This document shows, piece after piece, positions 16,060 to 26,957 of a DNA stretch of 64,000 nt (within the stretch, counting starts at the first letter, position 1; the number at the start of each line of letters is the position of its first letter). A model generated the notes under the pieces. That model made no database searches. It saw only the letters and a list, made by a program, of their open reading frames with translations, and was not told where the DNA came from. The stretch spans positions 93,998 to 157,997 of the forward strand of contig NZ_JABCQF010000006.1 in assembly GCF_015244705.1 (NCBI RefSeq), in the 5' to 3' direction. The stretch is from Gluconobacter potus. Lineage in GTDB: Bacteria > Pseudomonadota > Alphaproteobacteria > Acetobacterales > Acetobacteraceae. The position numbers were made by a program, and so were the translations under genes.

Positions 16060-16452
16060 ATGGCCAAACACAAGCGCCCGGACTCTCTGACTGCACTCCA
16101 ACGAGCCATCGGAACTCGCATTTCCTGGGCTCGTGAACTCGTCATGCCCAATCAGAGCGAATGCGCCCGCCTGCTAGGCGTTGACGCTTCGACCCTCAAC
16201 AAGATCGAACGCGGTGACCGCGCGCCCAGCGTCTTCCTCATTGCGGCCCTGTCGAACCGCCTGCGCGTCTCGACAGATTTTCTTCTGAAAGGCGTCCTGA
16301 ACGGTCGTACCGACGAAGAACTGGCCCTGCGGCTGGCTGCCCTGCACCCAGAACTGGTGCTCCAGCGGCAAGACATGGCTCCGAACACGGACAGAAACAC
16401 ATCTTCCGACACACCTGATCCGCCCAAGAGACCAGATGAGGAGATCCATTAG
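16060..16452 (+). CDS. Phage Cro/CI-type repressor (XRE family)
   Basis: A 130-residue protein with an N-terminal XRE helix-turn-helix at about residues 14-70 (RISWARELVMPNQSECARLLGVDASTLNKIERGDRAPSVFLIAALSNRLRVSTDFLLKG). The rest is a short helical and then Pro/Asp-rich tail; no LexA-like peptidase (Ala-Gly, Ser-Lys) is present, so SOS-driven self-cleavage is unlikely. It is divergent from the structural side, with two palindromic operators in the 112 bases between the two start codons and two more downstream of its own 3' end. It is thus the natural candidate reader of the TGGC-N5-GCCA sites. Confidence 0.8.
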   Translation: MAKHKRPDSLTALQRAIGTRISWARELVMPNQSECARLLGVDASTLNKIERGDRAPSVFLIAALSNRLRVSTDFLLKGVLNGRTDEELALRLAALHPELVLQRQDMAPNTDRNTSSDTPDPPKRPDEEIH

Positions 16453-16627
16453 TGACTGTTTCACTGGTTTCCGTACGCATTCAGGCGCCCCCCATTCGAT
16501 ACGACACGATAAGCTCGCCTCATCGATGGAATGAACAAATCAGAAACATCCCCGGTCATCAGAGTGCCTGAATTCATTGACCGGTTCCCTTCCTTTCCCG
16601 TTGATCGCCCCCATGGCAACCACCGAT

Positions 16628-16664
16628 TAACGATAAATTAATGGCACTGTGCCATTGGGTCAAG
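16628..16664 (-). promoter_or_regulatory. Candidate leftward promoter with operator 3 in its spacer
   Basis: Minus-strand TTGACC and TAATTT are separated by 17 bases that contain operator 3 (16642-16654). The transcript would run antisense to the repressor gene toward the structural side. The -10 is a weak match, so this is tentative. Confidence 0.35.
16642..16654. promoter_or_regulatory. Phage operator 3 (TGGCA-CTG-TGCCA)
   Basis: A perfect 13-bp palindrome of the TGGC-N5-GCCA type, 190 bases beyond the repressor stop. Confidence 0.65.
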
Positions 16665-16673
16665 GAACAAATA

Positions 16674-16686
16674 TGGCTTTAAGCCA
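16674..16686. promoter_or_regulatory. Phage operator 4 (TGGCT-TTA-AGCCA)
   Basis: A 13-bp palindrome of the same pattern, 32 bp centre to centre from operator 3. All four copies lie within 0.7 kb. Confidence 0.65.
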
Positions 16687-17013
16687 TTAAGACAGATTTT
16701 GGCTGTCGCCAGTTTTTCGCATTGCAGCCACAATTCGGCACGGCGGATAGGCACCTTCAACCGCGTTTCACAGAGAAATCACGCTGAAGAGTTTCATATT
16801 ACAGCTTTTTTCTGACTGTATATTTTAATGAAATCTGTACTTTTGAAGTACTGATTCAATTATCGAGACATTCCATACCCGCCCACGCGGACGCTTTTCC
16901 GAAAAAAATCCCGACGATTTTTCACGATCAGAACCGCTGGGCAGCTCTATCCCTCAGACAGGATCGCCGGAGGGATATCCGCATCATTCAAAGTACTCGC
17001 CCTGTCCGCAGAG

Positions 17014-18534
17014 CTACTCGTGAATAACGTCCAGATCTCCGAACCGGGTATATTCCCCTTCGAAATACAGCTGGATCATTCCGGTAGGGCCATGCCGCTG
17101 CTTCTCAAGAATCAACTCTGCTTTGTTGTGCACGAGAGCCATCTTGCGCTGCCACTCTTCTGTAGCAGCCTGGAACTTGTCATTGCTGTCGTAGGCACTG
17201 TCCTTGGGCTGACGCTGCTGCAGGTAATATTCGTCGCGATAAACGAACATGACCGCATCCGCATCCTGCTCGATCGAACCCGATTCGCGCAGATCCGACA
17301 GCATCGGCCGCTTATCCTCACGCGATTCCACCTGACGCGAGAGCTGGGACAATGCAATCACGGGCACGGAAAGCTCTTTCGCAATCGCCTTGAGCCCCTG
17401 CGTAATCATCGAAATTTCCAGAACACGACTGTCAGGCTTCGTCCCGATGGCCGGCCGCATCAGCTGCAGATAATCCACCACCACCAGGCTCAGCCCCTGC
17501 GTCCGCGCCAGGCGGCGGCACCGCGTCCGCATGGCAGACAGGGAAATCGCCGGCGTATCGTCGATATAGAGCGGCAGTCGCTGCAGCTCGCGGGCAACCC
17601 GGACAAACCGGTCAAATTCCTTCTGCCCGATATCACCACGACGGATCTTCTCACCCGAAACTTCGGCCTCACCCGAAAGAATACGGGTCGCCAGCTGCTC
17701 GGATGACATTTCCAGCGAGAAAATCGCAACCGATCCCTTTGGCTTCTCGCCGCTGTCCTCGGCATCCCGCAGGATCGAGCGCGCTGCAGAGAACGCGATC
17801 TTGGTCGCGAGCGCCGTCTTGCCCATGGCAGGACGGCCGGCAAGGATAATCAGGTCGGAAGGATGCAAACCACCCGTCCGCTTGTCGAAGTCCCGCAAAC
17901 CCGACGTCAGACCGACCACGTCTCCGGTCCGCTGATAGGCCTTGGTCGCAACACTGACCGCTTCCGTCAGGGCTTTGGTAAACGAGACGAACCCGCCTTC
18001 CTGGCCCCGCTCCGTCGCCAGCTTGAACAATGCTTCTTCAGACGCCGCAATCTGATCGGAACCATCCAGATCAGGCCGCGCTCCAAAGGCATTGTTAACG
18101 ACAGTTTCACCAATATCGATCAGCTGCCGGCGCACCCAGGCATCATGGATCACCCGCCCATAATCACCCGCATTGACGATACCCACCATCGCCGTCAGCA
18201 GCTTGGCCAGATAGGCCGGGCCGCCCGCAGCATCCAGAACACCGGTATGCTCGAACTCCGCCCGCATGGTCACGGGATCGGCCAACTGCCCGCGCTCGAT
18301 CCGCCGGGCAATGGCCTCGTAGATCCGTCCATTGAGCGGATCGGAAAAATGAGCCGGTTCCAGAAAGTCCGAAACCCGCTCATACGCCTTGTTGTTGGTC
18401 AGAATGGCGCCCAGAAGCGCCTGCTCGGCGGCCGTGCTGGACGGCGGGCTGCGCCTCAGCAGGACACCCAGATCTCCATCGTTCGAGGAAGCATCAGAAA
18501 CGGTCGGAGAGGAATGCGATTCGATCATGTTCAC
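17014..18534 (-). CDS. dnaB: Replicative DNA helicase DnaB
   Basis: A 506-residue protein of normal length. The N-terminal domain (PPSSTAAEQALLGAILTNNKAYERVSDFLEPAHFSDPLNGRIYEAI) docks the primase; the RecA-like motor domain carries Walker A GRPAMGKTAL at about 233-242, the VVVDYLQLM Walker B and the SQLSRQVESREDKRPMLSDLRESGSIEQDADAVMFVYRDEYY motif of DnaB. It would unwind DNA ahead of the fork as a hexamer. It is a host core gene; the phage repressor region ends about 0.3 kb beyond its stop. No intein is seen. Confidence 0.97.
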   Translation of the reverse strand: MNMIESHSSPTVSDASSNDGDLGVLLRRSPPSSTAAEQALLGAILTNNKAYERVSDFLEPAHFSDPLNGRIYEAIARRIERGQLADPVTMRAEFEHTGVLDAAGGPAYLAKLLTAMVGIVNAGDYGRVIHDAWVRRQLIDIGETVVNNAFGARPDLDGSDQIAASEEALFKLATERGQEGGFVSFTKALTEAVSVATKAYQRTGDVVGLTSGLRDFDKRTGGLHPSDLIILAGRPAMGKTALATKIAFSAARSILRDAEDSGEKPKGSVAIFSLEMSSEQLATRILSGEAEVSGEKIRRGDIGQKEFDRFVRVARELQRLPLYIDDTPAISLSAMRTRCRRLARTQGLSLVVVDYLQLMRPAIGTKPDSRVLEISMITQGLKAIAKELSVPVIALSQLSRQVESREDKRPMLSDLRESGSIEQDADAVMFVYRDEYYLQQRQPKDSAYDSNDKFQAATEEWQRKMALVHNKAELILEKQRHGPTGMIQLYFEGEYTRFGDLDVIHE

Positions 18535-18573
18535 GCTGCCCTTCTACCATCCTGCATCGCGACCAGAAACGGA

Positions 18574-19896
18574 TTACCTCGCGACCCAGCCATCCTCGGC
18601 CAGAACCACACCCGCCAGATAAAGACTGCCACAGATCAACACGCGTGCAGGCGCCCCCCCTTCAGCGACCAGACGCTCCAGAGCTTCCCTGACAGTCGGA
18701 CCAGCAATCGCCCGCCCCCCCGAAGCTGCAATGATCTCTTCGACCGGCATCGCCAGATGCTGCCCCGGCTCCGCCACCGCCTGAACCGAAGCCGCCCGCT
18801 CAACAATCGGCTTGAGAAACCCTGACGCATCCTTGGTCTGCTTCACACCGGCAATCACATGGACAGGCCGGTCTTTCCAGCCATCCAGAACCGTTCCCAG
18901 CACCTGCCCGGCATCCGGATTGTGACCACCATCCAGATAGAGTTCCCATCCGGCAGGAAGCATCTGCGCCAGCGTACCATCCAGTTTCTGCAACCGCGCA
19001 GGCCAGAAAGTCCTGGAAATACCCTGATAAGCCGAAACCGGCAGACCCAGCCCCGAAACCCGTAATGCCGCCACAGCCAGCGCCGCATTCCCGGCCTGAT
19101 GCTGCCCTTTCAGAGCGGGCAGAGGCAGTGAGAGCACGCCATCCGCATCGCGATATTCCAGACCATCGGCGCGCTCGGTAAAGACAACATCCTGCCCGAT
19201 CACCCGAAGCGGCGCATTCAGCTCTGAGGCCCGGCGACGAATGACATCCAGCGCCTCCGGTATCTGGGCCGCCGAAACAACCGGTACACCCTCCTTGATG
19301 ATCCCGGCCTTCTCCCCGGCAATGGCCGCAACCGTACTGCCCAGAAACGCCTCATGATCCAGACTGACCGGCGTAATCACGCAGGCCGCAGGCTTCGGCA
19401 CGACATTGGTCGCATCCAGCCGCCCCCCAAGCCCGACTTCCAGAACGACCAGATCCGCAGGAACCTGCGAAAAAAGCAAAAAACCCGCCGCCGTCAGAAC
19501 TTCGAAAACCGTAATCGGAGCACCCGCATTTACCTGCTCGACCTTTTCGAGCGCAGCAACCAGAACATCCTCATCCACAAGCCGCCCCGCCAGCCGGAAG
19601 CGCTCGGTCACGCTCACCAGATGCGGGCTGCTCATGACATGAACGCGCAGACCACCCGCCTCGGCAATCGCCCGCAGATTGGCGCAGGTGCTACCCTTGC
19701 CGTTCGTCCCGGCCACATGAATGACTGGCGGCAGATGACGCTCGGGATTGCCCAGCTTCGCCAGAAGCGCCTCAAGCCGCCCCAGCGAAAGATCAATCAG
19801 CGCCGGATAAAGCTCCTGCAACCGCGCAAGAACGGCACCCGGCCGTCCCTGATATTCGCCGGACAACCGAACCGGCGCCCCACGCTCCGCAGTCAT
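18574..19896 (-). CDS. folC: Bifunctional folylpolyglutamate / dihydrofolate synthase
   Basis: A 440-residue Mur-ligase-like enzyme that adds glutamate to dihydropteroate and to folates. The ATP loop HVAGTNGKGSTCANLRAIAEAGG is near residues 60-82; VFEVLTAAGFLLFSQ and LEVGLGGRLDATNVV follow, and YLDGGHNPDA lies in the C-terminal domain. Its ATG overlaps the accD stop by one base (TGATG), so it is co-transcribed and coupled with accD, the common alphaproteobacterial pair. Confidence 0.96.
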   Translation of the reverse strand: MTAERGAPVRLSGEYQGRPGAVLARLQELYPALIDLSLGRLEALLAKLGNPERHLPPVIHVAGTNGKGSTCANLRAIAEAGGLRVHVMSSPHLVSVTERFRLAGRLVDEDVLVAALEKVEQVNAGAPITVFEVLTAAGFLLFSQVPADLVVLEVGLGGRLDATNVVPKPAACVITPVSLDHEAFLGSTVAAIAGEKAGIIKEGVPVVSAAQIPEALDVIRRRASELNAPLRVIGQDVVFTERADGLEYRDADGVLSLPLPALKGQHQAGNAALAVAALRVSGLGLPVSAYQGISRTFWPARLQKLDGTLAQMLPAGWELYLDGGHNPDAGQVLGTVLDGWKDRPVHVIAGVKQTKDASGFLKPIVERAASVQAVAEPGQHLAMPVEEIIAASGGRAIAGPTVREALERLVAEGGAPARVLICGSLYLAGVVLAEDGWVAR

Positions 19897-20765
19897 CAGG
19901 CTGCCGCGTCGGAAACGGTTTTCTGGCGCATCATGATGCCCAGAATCCGCCCCAGAAGTTCCGGAAGCTCGGAGCGCTTGGCCACGATATCGACCATGCC
20001 GTGCTCACGCAGATACTCCGAACGCTGAAAGCCTTCCGGCAGCTTCTCACGGACGGTATCCTGAATGACGCGCGGCCCCGCGAATGCGATCAGCGCATTG
20101 GGCTCGGCGATATGCACATCACCCAGCATCGCAAAGGACGCCGAGACACCGCCCGTCGTCGGGTTCGTGAACACGACAACATAAGGCAGACCCGCTTCCT
20201 GGAGCATCTGCACACCGATCGTCGTCCGCGGCATCTGCATCAGGCTGACAACGCCTTCCTGCATCCGCGCCCCACCCGAAGCCGTATAAACCACCAGCGG
20301 CGCCTTCTGCAGAACAGCCAGACGGCAGGCGGCCACGAAAGCCTCGCCCAGCGCAGCGCCCATCGTCCCCAGCAGGAACTCGGGCGCCATGACGGCAACC
20401 ACGGCCTTCTGTCCCTTGATCATGCCATGAGCAACGACCAGTGCCTCATCAAGATGCGACTTGTTCCGCGCATCCTTCAGACGATCCGTATAACGCTTGG
20501 AATCCTTGAACCCCAGCGGATCGACCGGCATCTTCGGCAACTCGATGGTGGTGTATTCCCCCCCGTCGAACGTCCAGCCCAGACGCTCCTTCGCCGTAGC
20601 CCGCATGTGGTGCCCGCAATGCGGACAGACCTTCTCGGACCGCTCCAGCTCCTTGGTGAGCATCATCTGCCCGCAGGATTCGCAGTTGGTCCACAGATTG
20701 TCCGGCACGTCCCGCTGAAGCAGGCCACGCAGCTTGGGTCGGACGTAGTCGGTCATCCAGCTCAT
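19896..20765 (-). CDS. accD: Acetyl-CoA carboxylase carboxyltransferase subunit beta
   Basis: A 289-residue protein of normal length. A four-cysteine zinc ribbon (C-x2-C-x15-C-x2-C, starting WTNCESCGQM) lies at residues 25-50. The carboxyltransferase core has VVMAPEFLLGTMGAALGEAF-type and GGARMQEGVVSLMQMPRT motifs and GRPRVI-like GPRVIQDTVREKLPEGFQ. With AccA it makes malonyl-CoA. In alphaproteobacteria trpBA-accD-folC is a usual order; here an HdeD-like gene on the other strand separates trpA from accD. Confidence 0.96.
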   Translation of the reverse strand: MSWMTDYVRPKLRGLLQRDVPDNLWTNCESCGQMMLTKELERSEKVCPHCGHHMRATAKERLGWTFDGGEYTTIELPKMPVDPLGFKDSKRYTDRLKDARNKSHLDEALVVAHGMIKGQKAVVAVMAPEFLLGTMGAALGEAFVAACRLAVLQKAPLVVYTASGGARMQEGVVSLMQMPRTTIGVQMLQEAGLPYVVVFTNPTTGGVSASFAMLGDVHIAEPNALIAFAGPRVIQDTVREKLPEGFQRSEYLREHGMVDIVAKRSELPELLGRILGIMMRQKTVSDAAA

Positions 20766-21038
20766 GTCGTCTCGTTACTTTCTGCCCGCCTTCAGGACAA
20801 AGGACGGAATGGGGGGTTAAAGCCCGGCGAAGGGCTGCATTCTCTGGCGCGTTTTAACGCCCGGAGGCCAAATATGCCAGCCCAACCATCAGCGGGCCCG
20901 TCTTATCTCTCCCGCCTGCATCACAAATCATGCCATCTTCCCCAACACGACCCATCACAGCGGACGTCATGTCCGGGATCCGGCCCCTTTCCCGAAAAGA
21001 GCCAGCCCGACAGACCACGTTCCTGAACGGAGAAGACC

Positions 21039-21605
21039 ATGTCCGACAGTTTCAACACCATCCGCTTCCCCAGCCCACAAGGCCTCAAGCCCGGCTGGTT
21101 CATCGGTTTCGGAGCTTTCCTGATCATTCTCGGCATCCTGGCCGCCCTGGATACAGTCGCCACCACCCTGACCAGCATGGTCATCCTCGGCGTCCTGATG
21201 ATCATCGGCGGCGTCGCCCAGGTCATGCAGAGCTTCGCCCATCGCGGCCTGCCCGTCCCGAACCAGTGGCTTTCCGGACTGATCGGCGGCCTCTATATTT
21301 TCGGCGGACTGCTCCTGATCGAAGAGCCCGCAACCGGCTCGATCTTCCTGACCGCCATCCTCGCAGGTTGCCTGATCTTCGCAGGTCTCGCCCGCACCTT
21401 CTGGGCTGGCGGCCACCGCAACAACAGAAGCTGGCTCGCTCTCGCCATCAGCGGACTTGTCACGCTGATCATCGGCATCATGCTCTACATGACACTGCCC
21501 TGGTCCGGCCTGTGGCTGATCGGCATGTTCATCGCCGTGGAACTGCTGATGGCCGGCGTCGCAACCGTCCTCTTCGGACTGTCCCTGCGCAGCAACGGCG
21601 TCTGA
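21039..21605 (+). CDS. HdeD-family membrane protein (DUF308)
   Basis: A 188-residue protein with six hydrophobic segments in pairs (GFGAFLIILGILAALD, MVILGVLMIIGGVAQVM, LSGLIGGLYIFGGLLLI, IFLTAILAGCLIFAGLA, LALAISGLVTLIIGIMLY, LWLIGMFIAVELLMAGVATVLFG), the pattern of HdeD/DUF308 proteins tied to acid tolerance in E. coli. Acid stress fits an acetic acid bacterium, but the role is inferred. GAACGGAGAAGACC precedes the start. It stands alone on the plus strand between accD and trpA, with a strong hairpin after its stop. Confidence 0.85.
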   Translation: MSDSFNTIRFPSPQGLKPGWFIGFGAFLIILGILAALDTVATTLTSMVILGVLMIIGGVAQVMQSFAHRGLPVPNQWLSGLIGGLYIFGGLLLIEEPATGSIFLTAILAGCLIFAGLARTFWAGGHRNNRSWLALAISGLVTLIIGIMLYMTLPWSGLWLIGMFIAVELLMAGVATVLFGLSLRSNGV

Positions 21606-21611
21606 GTACCC

Positions 21612-21641
21612 TGTCCCGGCAGGCACCAGCCTGCCGGGACA
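21612..21641. terminator. Hairpin between convergent hdeD-like gene and trpA
   Basis: A 13-bp stem (TGTCCCGGCAGGC and its complement) with a 4-base ACCA loop sits 6 bases after the plus-strand stop and 7 bases before the trpA stop. There is no T-run on either side, so it could act in both directions but weakly by that rule. Confidence 0.6.
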
Positions 21642-21648
21642 TCAGAAA

Positions 21649-22461
21649 TCAGGCCCGGACGGCCGCCGCCAGACCTTCAAGCTGCTTCAGAACGGACGGG
21701 ACGGTCCGCTCCGTCGCCCGGCCATCCTCAAGCGTGCCGGCCATGGTTTTGATCAAAGCCGAAGCCACAACAGCCGCATCCCCGATCCGCGACGCCGTCC
21801 GCGCCTGCTCCGGCGTGGAAATCCCGAACCCGATGGCCACCGGCAGGCTGGTCGCCTCCCGGATCCGCGGGAGCGCCTTCTCCAGATCCGCCGCACTCGC
21901 ACTGTTCGTCCCGGTAATCCCGGTAATGCTCACATAATAGACGAACCCGCTTGCGTCCCGCAGGACGTGGAACAGACGGGAGTTCGACGTCGTCGGCGCC
22001 ACCAGCGAGATGATATCGAGGCCCGCTTCCCGCGCATGCGCATCCAGCAGATCCGCTTCCTCGGTCGGCATGTCGACGACGATGATCCCGTCCACACCCG
22101 CCTGAGCCGCATCAAAGCAGAACTCGGCCGGACCATAGCTGTCGATCGGGTTCAGATACCCCATCAGCACGATCGGCGTTTCATTGTCGGTCTCACGGAA
22201 CGCCCGGACCATCTCCAGCACACGCCCCAACGTCGCCCCGGCCTTCAGCCCACGAAGTGCTGCCGCCTGAATCGTTGGCCCATCCGCGGACGGATCGGAA
22301 AACGGCACCCCGATCTCGATCAGATCCGCCCCCGCCGCCGGCATCGCCCGTAGCAGTTCCAGCGAAGTATCATAATCCGGGTCACAGGCCTGAAGATACG
22401 GAATCAGGGCGCCACGCCCTTCCTTCTTCAGGGCGGCAAAACGTGTCTGGATACGGCTCAC
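21649..22461 (-). CDS. trpA: Tryptophan synthase alpha subunit
   Basis: A 270-residue TIM-barrel subunit that cleaves indole-3-glycerol phosphate to indole. The start is GTG 22461, overlapping the trpB stop by four bases (GTGA); an in-frame reading from 22593 adds a 44-residue Cys-rich tail that is trpB antisense and is rejected. The catalytic Glu and Asp lie in [15 protein letters not shown] (about residues 47-61), with [10 protein letters not shown] for the phosphate site. Confidence 0.97.
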   Translation of the reverse strand: MSRIQTRFAALKKEGRGALIPYLQACDPDYDTSLELLRAMPAAGADLIEIGVPFSDPSADGPTIQAAALRGLKAGATLGRVLEMVRAFRETDNETPIVLMGYLNPIDSYGPAEFCFDAAQAGVDGIIVVDMPTEEADLLDAHAREAGLDIISLVAPTTSNSRLFHVLRDASGFVYYVSITGITGTNSASAADLEKALPRIREATSLPVAIGFGISTPEQARTASRIGDAAVVASALIKTMAGTLEDGRATERTVPSVLKQLEGLAAAVRA

Positions 22462-23696
22462 AGCTTCACTCCCAGATGATGCGCCACAGTAAAGATATCC
22501 TTGTCCCCACGACCGGAGACATTCAGGACAATGATCTGGTCCTTCGCCATCGCGGGCGCAATCTTCATGACATGCGCCAGCCCATGCGCACATTCGAGCG
22601 CCGGAATGATGCCCTCCGACCGCGTGCAGACCTGGAACGCCTCAAGCGCCTCCTCATCCGTCACCCCGACATATTCGGCCCGCCCGATATCATTCAGCCA
22701 GGAATGCTCCGGCCCGATCCCTGGGTAATCCAGCCCCGCACTGATCGAATGAGCCTCCTCGATCTGTCCGTGCTTGTCCTGAAGCAGATACGTCCGGTTG
22801 CCATGCAGCACACCCGGCCGACCACGGGAAATGGACGCCGCCGTCTTCCCGGAATCCAGCCCATGCCCCGCCGCCTCGACACCGATCAGCCTGACGGATG
22901 CATCATCGAGGAACGGATGGAAAATCCCCATCGCATTCGAGCCGCCCCCGATGGCCGCCACGATCACATCCGGCAGACGCCCCTCGGCCTGGGTAATCTG
23001 CTCCTTGACCTCAACCCCGATGACGGACTGGAAATCACGAACCATCTCCGGATACGGATGAGGCCCCGCGACCGTACCGACAAGGAAATACGTGTCGGAG
23101 ACATTGGCCACCCAGTCGCGCATCGCCTCGTTCATCGCATCCTTGAGCGTCCCCGCCCCGGCCGTCACCGGCTTCACTTCCGCGCCCAGCAGATGCATGC
23201 GGAACACATTGGGCTTCTGACGCTCGACATCAGTCGCGCCCATGTAAATCGTGCATTTCAGCCCGAAAAGCGCACAGACCGTCGCCGTTGCCACACCGTG
23301 CTGCCCTGCGCCGGTCTCCGCAACAATCCGCGTCTTGCCCATCCGTCGGGCAACAAGAATCTGGCCCATGACGTTGTTGAGCTTGTGCGAACCGGTATGG
23401 TTCAGCTCTTCACGCTTGAAGTAGACCTTCGCCCCCCCAAGCTCTTCCGTCAGATGCTGCGCAAACCACAGCGGGCTCGGACGACCGACATAATCCTTCA
23501 GGTAATAATCCAGCTCCTTGCGAAATTCCGGATCGGCCTGCGTGGCGCGATAGGCCTCATCCAGCTCAAGCAGCAGCGGCATCAGCGTTTCCGCAACGAA
23601 GCGGCCACCGAAAATCCCGAACCGCCCCCGGTCATCCGGACCGGAACGGAGGGAATTGACCAAAGGAGAGGACAGGGGAGAAGATGTGTTCGTCAT
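22458..23696 (-). CDS. trpB: Tryptophan synthase beta subunit
   Basis: A 412-residue PLP enzyme joining indole and serine. The PLP lysine is in [14 protein letters not shown] (about residues 92-105); GGGSNAMG is the phosphate-binding loop and the [12 protein letters not shown] segment is family-typical. Four-base overlap with trpA gives coupling and channelled assembly. trpF, often just upstream in alphaproteobacteria, is absent here; corA lies upstream on the other strand. No attenuator-like leader was found in the 180-base gap. Confidence 0.97.
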   Translation of the reverse strand: MTNTSSPLSSPLVNSLRSGPDDRGRFGIFGGRFVAETLMPLLLELDEAYRATQADPEFRKELDYYLKDYVGRPSPLWFAQHLTEELGGAKVYFKREELNHTGSHKLNNVMGQILVARRMGKTRIVAETGAGQHGVATATVCALFGLKCTIYMGATDVERQKPNVFRMHLLGAEVKPVTAGAGTLKDAMNEAMRDWVANVSDTYFLVGTVAGPHPYPEMVRDFQSVIGVEVKEQITQAEGRLPDVIVAAIGGGSNAMGIFHPFLDDASVRLIGVEAAGHGLDSGKTAASISRGRPGVLHGNRTYLLQDKHGQIEEAHSISAGLDYPGIGPEHSWLNDIGRAEYVGVTDEEALEAFQVCTRSEGIIPALECAHGLAHVMKIAPAMAKDQIIVLNVSGRGDKDIFTVAHHLGVKL

Positions 23697-23876
23697 ACCG
23701 CACTCGGTTCCACTTCAGGGCTCCAATGCGATACCAAGGGCAGCCCGCGCCGTCCATCCACCTCGCTGATTTCCGACGTCTCCTGAAACAATTCCGGGAC
23801 AGGACCTTGCGATCCCGCGGCAGTCAGGACATGAGAGAGCCTCACAGCCATTTCATTTGTCCCAAGGATCTGCCTG

Positions 23877-24854
23877 ATGTTCCTCGTTCGCCCCGCTGGC
23901 GTTCCGGCCCGGGAAATCGGACCGGATGTCGATATTTCCAAAGCGGTCTGGCTCGATCTCATCAATCCGACCGCGGACGAAATCGACCGTGCTGAAAAGG
24001 CCCTTGGCACCCATATCCCCCGCCGGGAGGAACTTGAGGAAATCGAAAGCTCGTCCCGCCATCACGAAGAGGGTGGGGTCCTCTATCTTTCAACCCCCCT
24101 CGTCAGACGCACCGAAGACACGGCGTTTTCCCTGCCAATCGGCTTCGTCCTGACCGACAGGCGCCTCATCACCGTCCGTTATGCCGACTATTATGGCTTT
24201 GACATCGTCGGACGCCGTCAGGCCGAACGCGACCCCGCCAAAGGCGAGCCCTCCGCCAACGAAATCCTCGTCGAGATCATCGAGGAAGTCATCAACCGTC
24301 TGGCAGACATTCTGGAAGGCCTGGGCCGCGACCTCGACGCCATCTCCAAACGGGTCTTCAACACCGACCGCCCCCGTGACCCCGCCCGGGCCGGCGAGAT
24401 GCTGCGCGAAACCCTGCGGCGCCTCGGCCATGGCGGCGACCTTGCCTCCATGACCCGCGACAGCCTGCTCGGCCTGGACCGGATCCTGATCTATATCGGC
24501 GACAGGACCGAAAAGGATCCCCAGGCCCTGAGAACCCGCATCAAGGTCGCAGGACGCGACATCGCCTCCCTCAACGACTTCGATGCCCAGACCGTCAACA
24601 AGGTCCAGTTCCTGCTCGACGCCACACTCGGCTTCATCAGCATCGAACAGAATGACGGCATGAAGGTCCTGACCGTCGTCAGCGCAATCGGCATCCTTCC
24701 AACCCTGATCGCCGGCATCTACGGCATGAACTTCCACAACATGCCCGAACTGTCATGGAAATACGGCTACCCCTACGGCCTGACCCTCATGGTCCTGTCG
24801 GTCGTCCTGCCGCTCTTCTGGTTCTGGCGCCGCGGCTGGTTCGGCGCCCGCTAG
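23877..24854 (+). CDS. corA: CorA-family magnesium/cobalt channel
   Basis: A 325-residue protein with a large N-terminal cytosolic domain, a long stalk helix (NEILVEIIEEVINRLADILEGLGRDLDAISKRVF...), and two C-terminal membrane segments. The selectivity motif GMN is present (YGMNFHNMPEL) after the first segment, followed by the YGYPYGLTLMVLSVVLPLFWFWRRGW helix. It is divergent from trpB and ends in a 4-base tail-to-tail overlap with the DUF934 gene. Confidence 0.93.
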   Translation: MFLVRPAGVPAREIGPDVDISKAVWLDLINPTADEIDRAEKALGTHIPRREELEEIESSSRHHEEGGVLYLSTPLVRRTEDTAFSLPIGFVLTDRRLITVRYADYYGFDIVGRRQAERDPAKGEPSANEILVEIIEEVINRLADILEGLGRDLDAISKRVFNTDRPRDPARAGEMLRETLRRLGHGGDLASMTRDSLLGLDRILIYIGDRTEKDPQALRTRIKVAGRDIASLNDFDAQTVNKVQFLLDATLGFISIEQNDGMKVLTVVSAIGILPTLIAGIYGMNFHNMPELSWKYGYPYGLTLMVLSVVLPLFWFWRRGWFGAR

Positions 24855-25283
24855 GACACCTCTTCCACCCGAAGCCCCGGCCCCACGGACCGCTCCGGCA
24901 GAACCGAGCGCTGATACGCCACCGGAAACTGCCGGAGCTGCTTTTCCCACAAAGCCGGGTCACCATTGCCGTCCTTCGGCAGAACCACACTGTCCACCCC
25001 ACAGCGACGCAGAAACGCCGCCTGGTCCGGCAGGATATGCCCTTCCGCGCGGATCTCGCCCGAAAACCGCAGATATTCCCGAAGCTCCCGCGCCTGCGTG
25101 AACCCACGCCCATCCCTGAAACCCGGGAACCGCAGCACCACAAGATCCAGCCGGTTCAGATACGGCTTCAGAAGCGCGGGATCATCCGCACTTTCCAGCA
25201 GAACCGCCCGCGCATCATCCCGCTCTGCCAGTTCTGCAAGCGTCACCAGCACATCATGAACCTGTGCCGTCCGCTCGCCGAGT

Positions 25284-25297
<14 letters not shown>
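24851..25297 (-). CDS. DUF934 protein, sulfite-reduction partner
   Basis: A 148-residue protein; start ATG 25297 lies in the last codons of cysI (14-base overlap). Segments LDLVVLRFPGFRDGRGFTQARELREYLRFSGEIRAEGHILPDQAAFLRRCGVDSVVLP match the DUF934 family, a conserved companion of CysI/CysH in proteobacteria whose biochemical job is unknown. Coupling to cysI suggests a redox or assembly role for sulfite reductase. Its stop overlaps corA's stop by 4 bases, convergent. Confidence 0.85.

Positions 25298-26953
<1,656 letters not shown>

Positions 26954-26957
<4 letters not shown>

Larger units (their letters stand above)
16453..17013. other. Intergenic region between repressor and dnaB, probable prophage edge
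   Basis: This 561-base AT-rich stretch has no open frame I can support. It holds operators 3 and 4, the 14-mer TTAACGATAAATTA (16627-16640), a GTACTT-TTG-AAGTAC hairpin (16837-16851), and, nearer dnaB, an AAAAATC/GATTTTT stem that could act as a weak dnaB terminator. No integrase, early lytic or replication gene is present, and no tRNA or clear att repeat was seen. Confidence 0.6.

Noticed and set aside
16453..17013. tRNA or direct-repeat attachment site for the prophage
   Set aside because: No cloverleaf or repeated att core can be seen; the other phage end is outside the window.
22462..22593. 44-residue N-terminal extension of trpA
   Set aside because: It lies inside trpB, is Cys-rich, and the GTGA overlap start matches the family N-terminus.
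23697..23876. Tryptophan attenuator or leader peptide upstream of trpB
   Set aside because: No Trp-rich short frame or paired terminator/antiterminator stems were seen.
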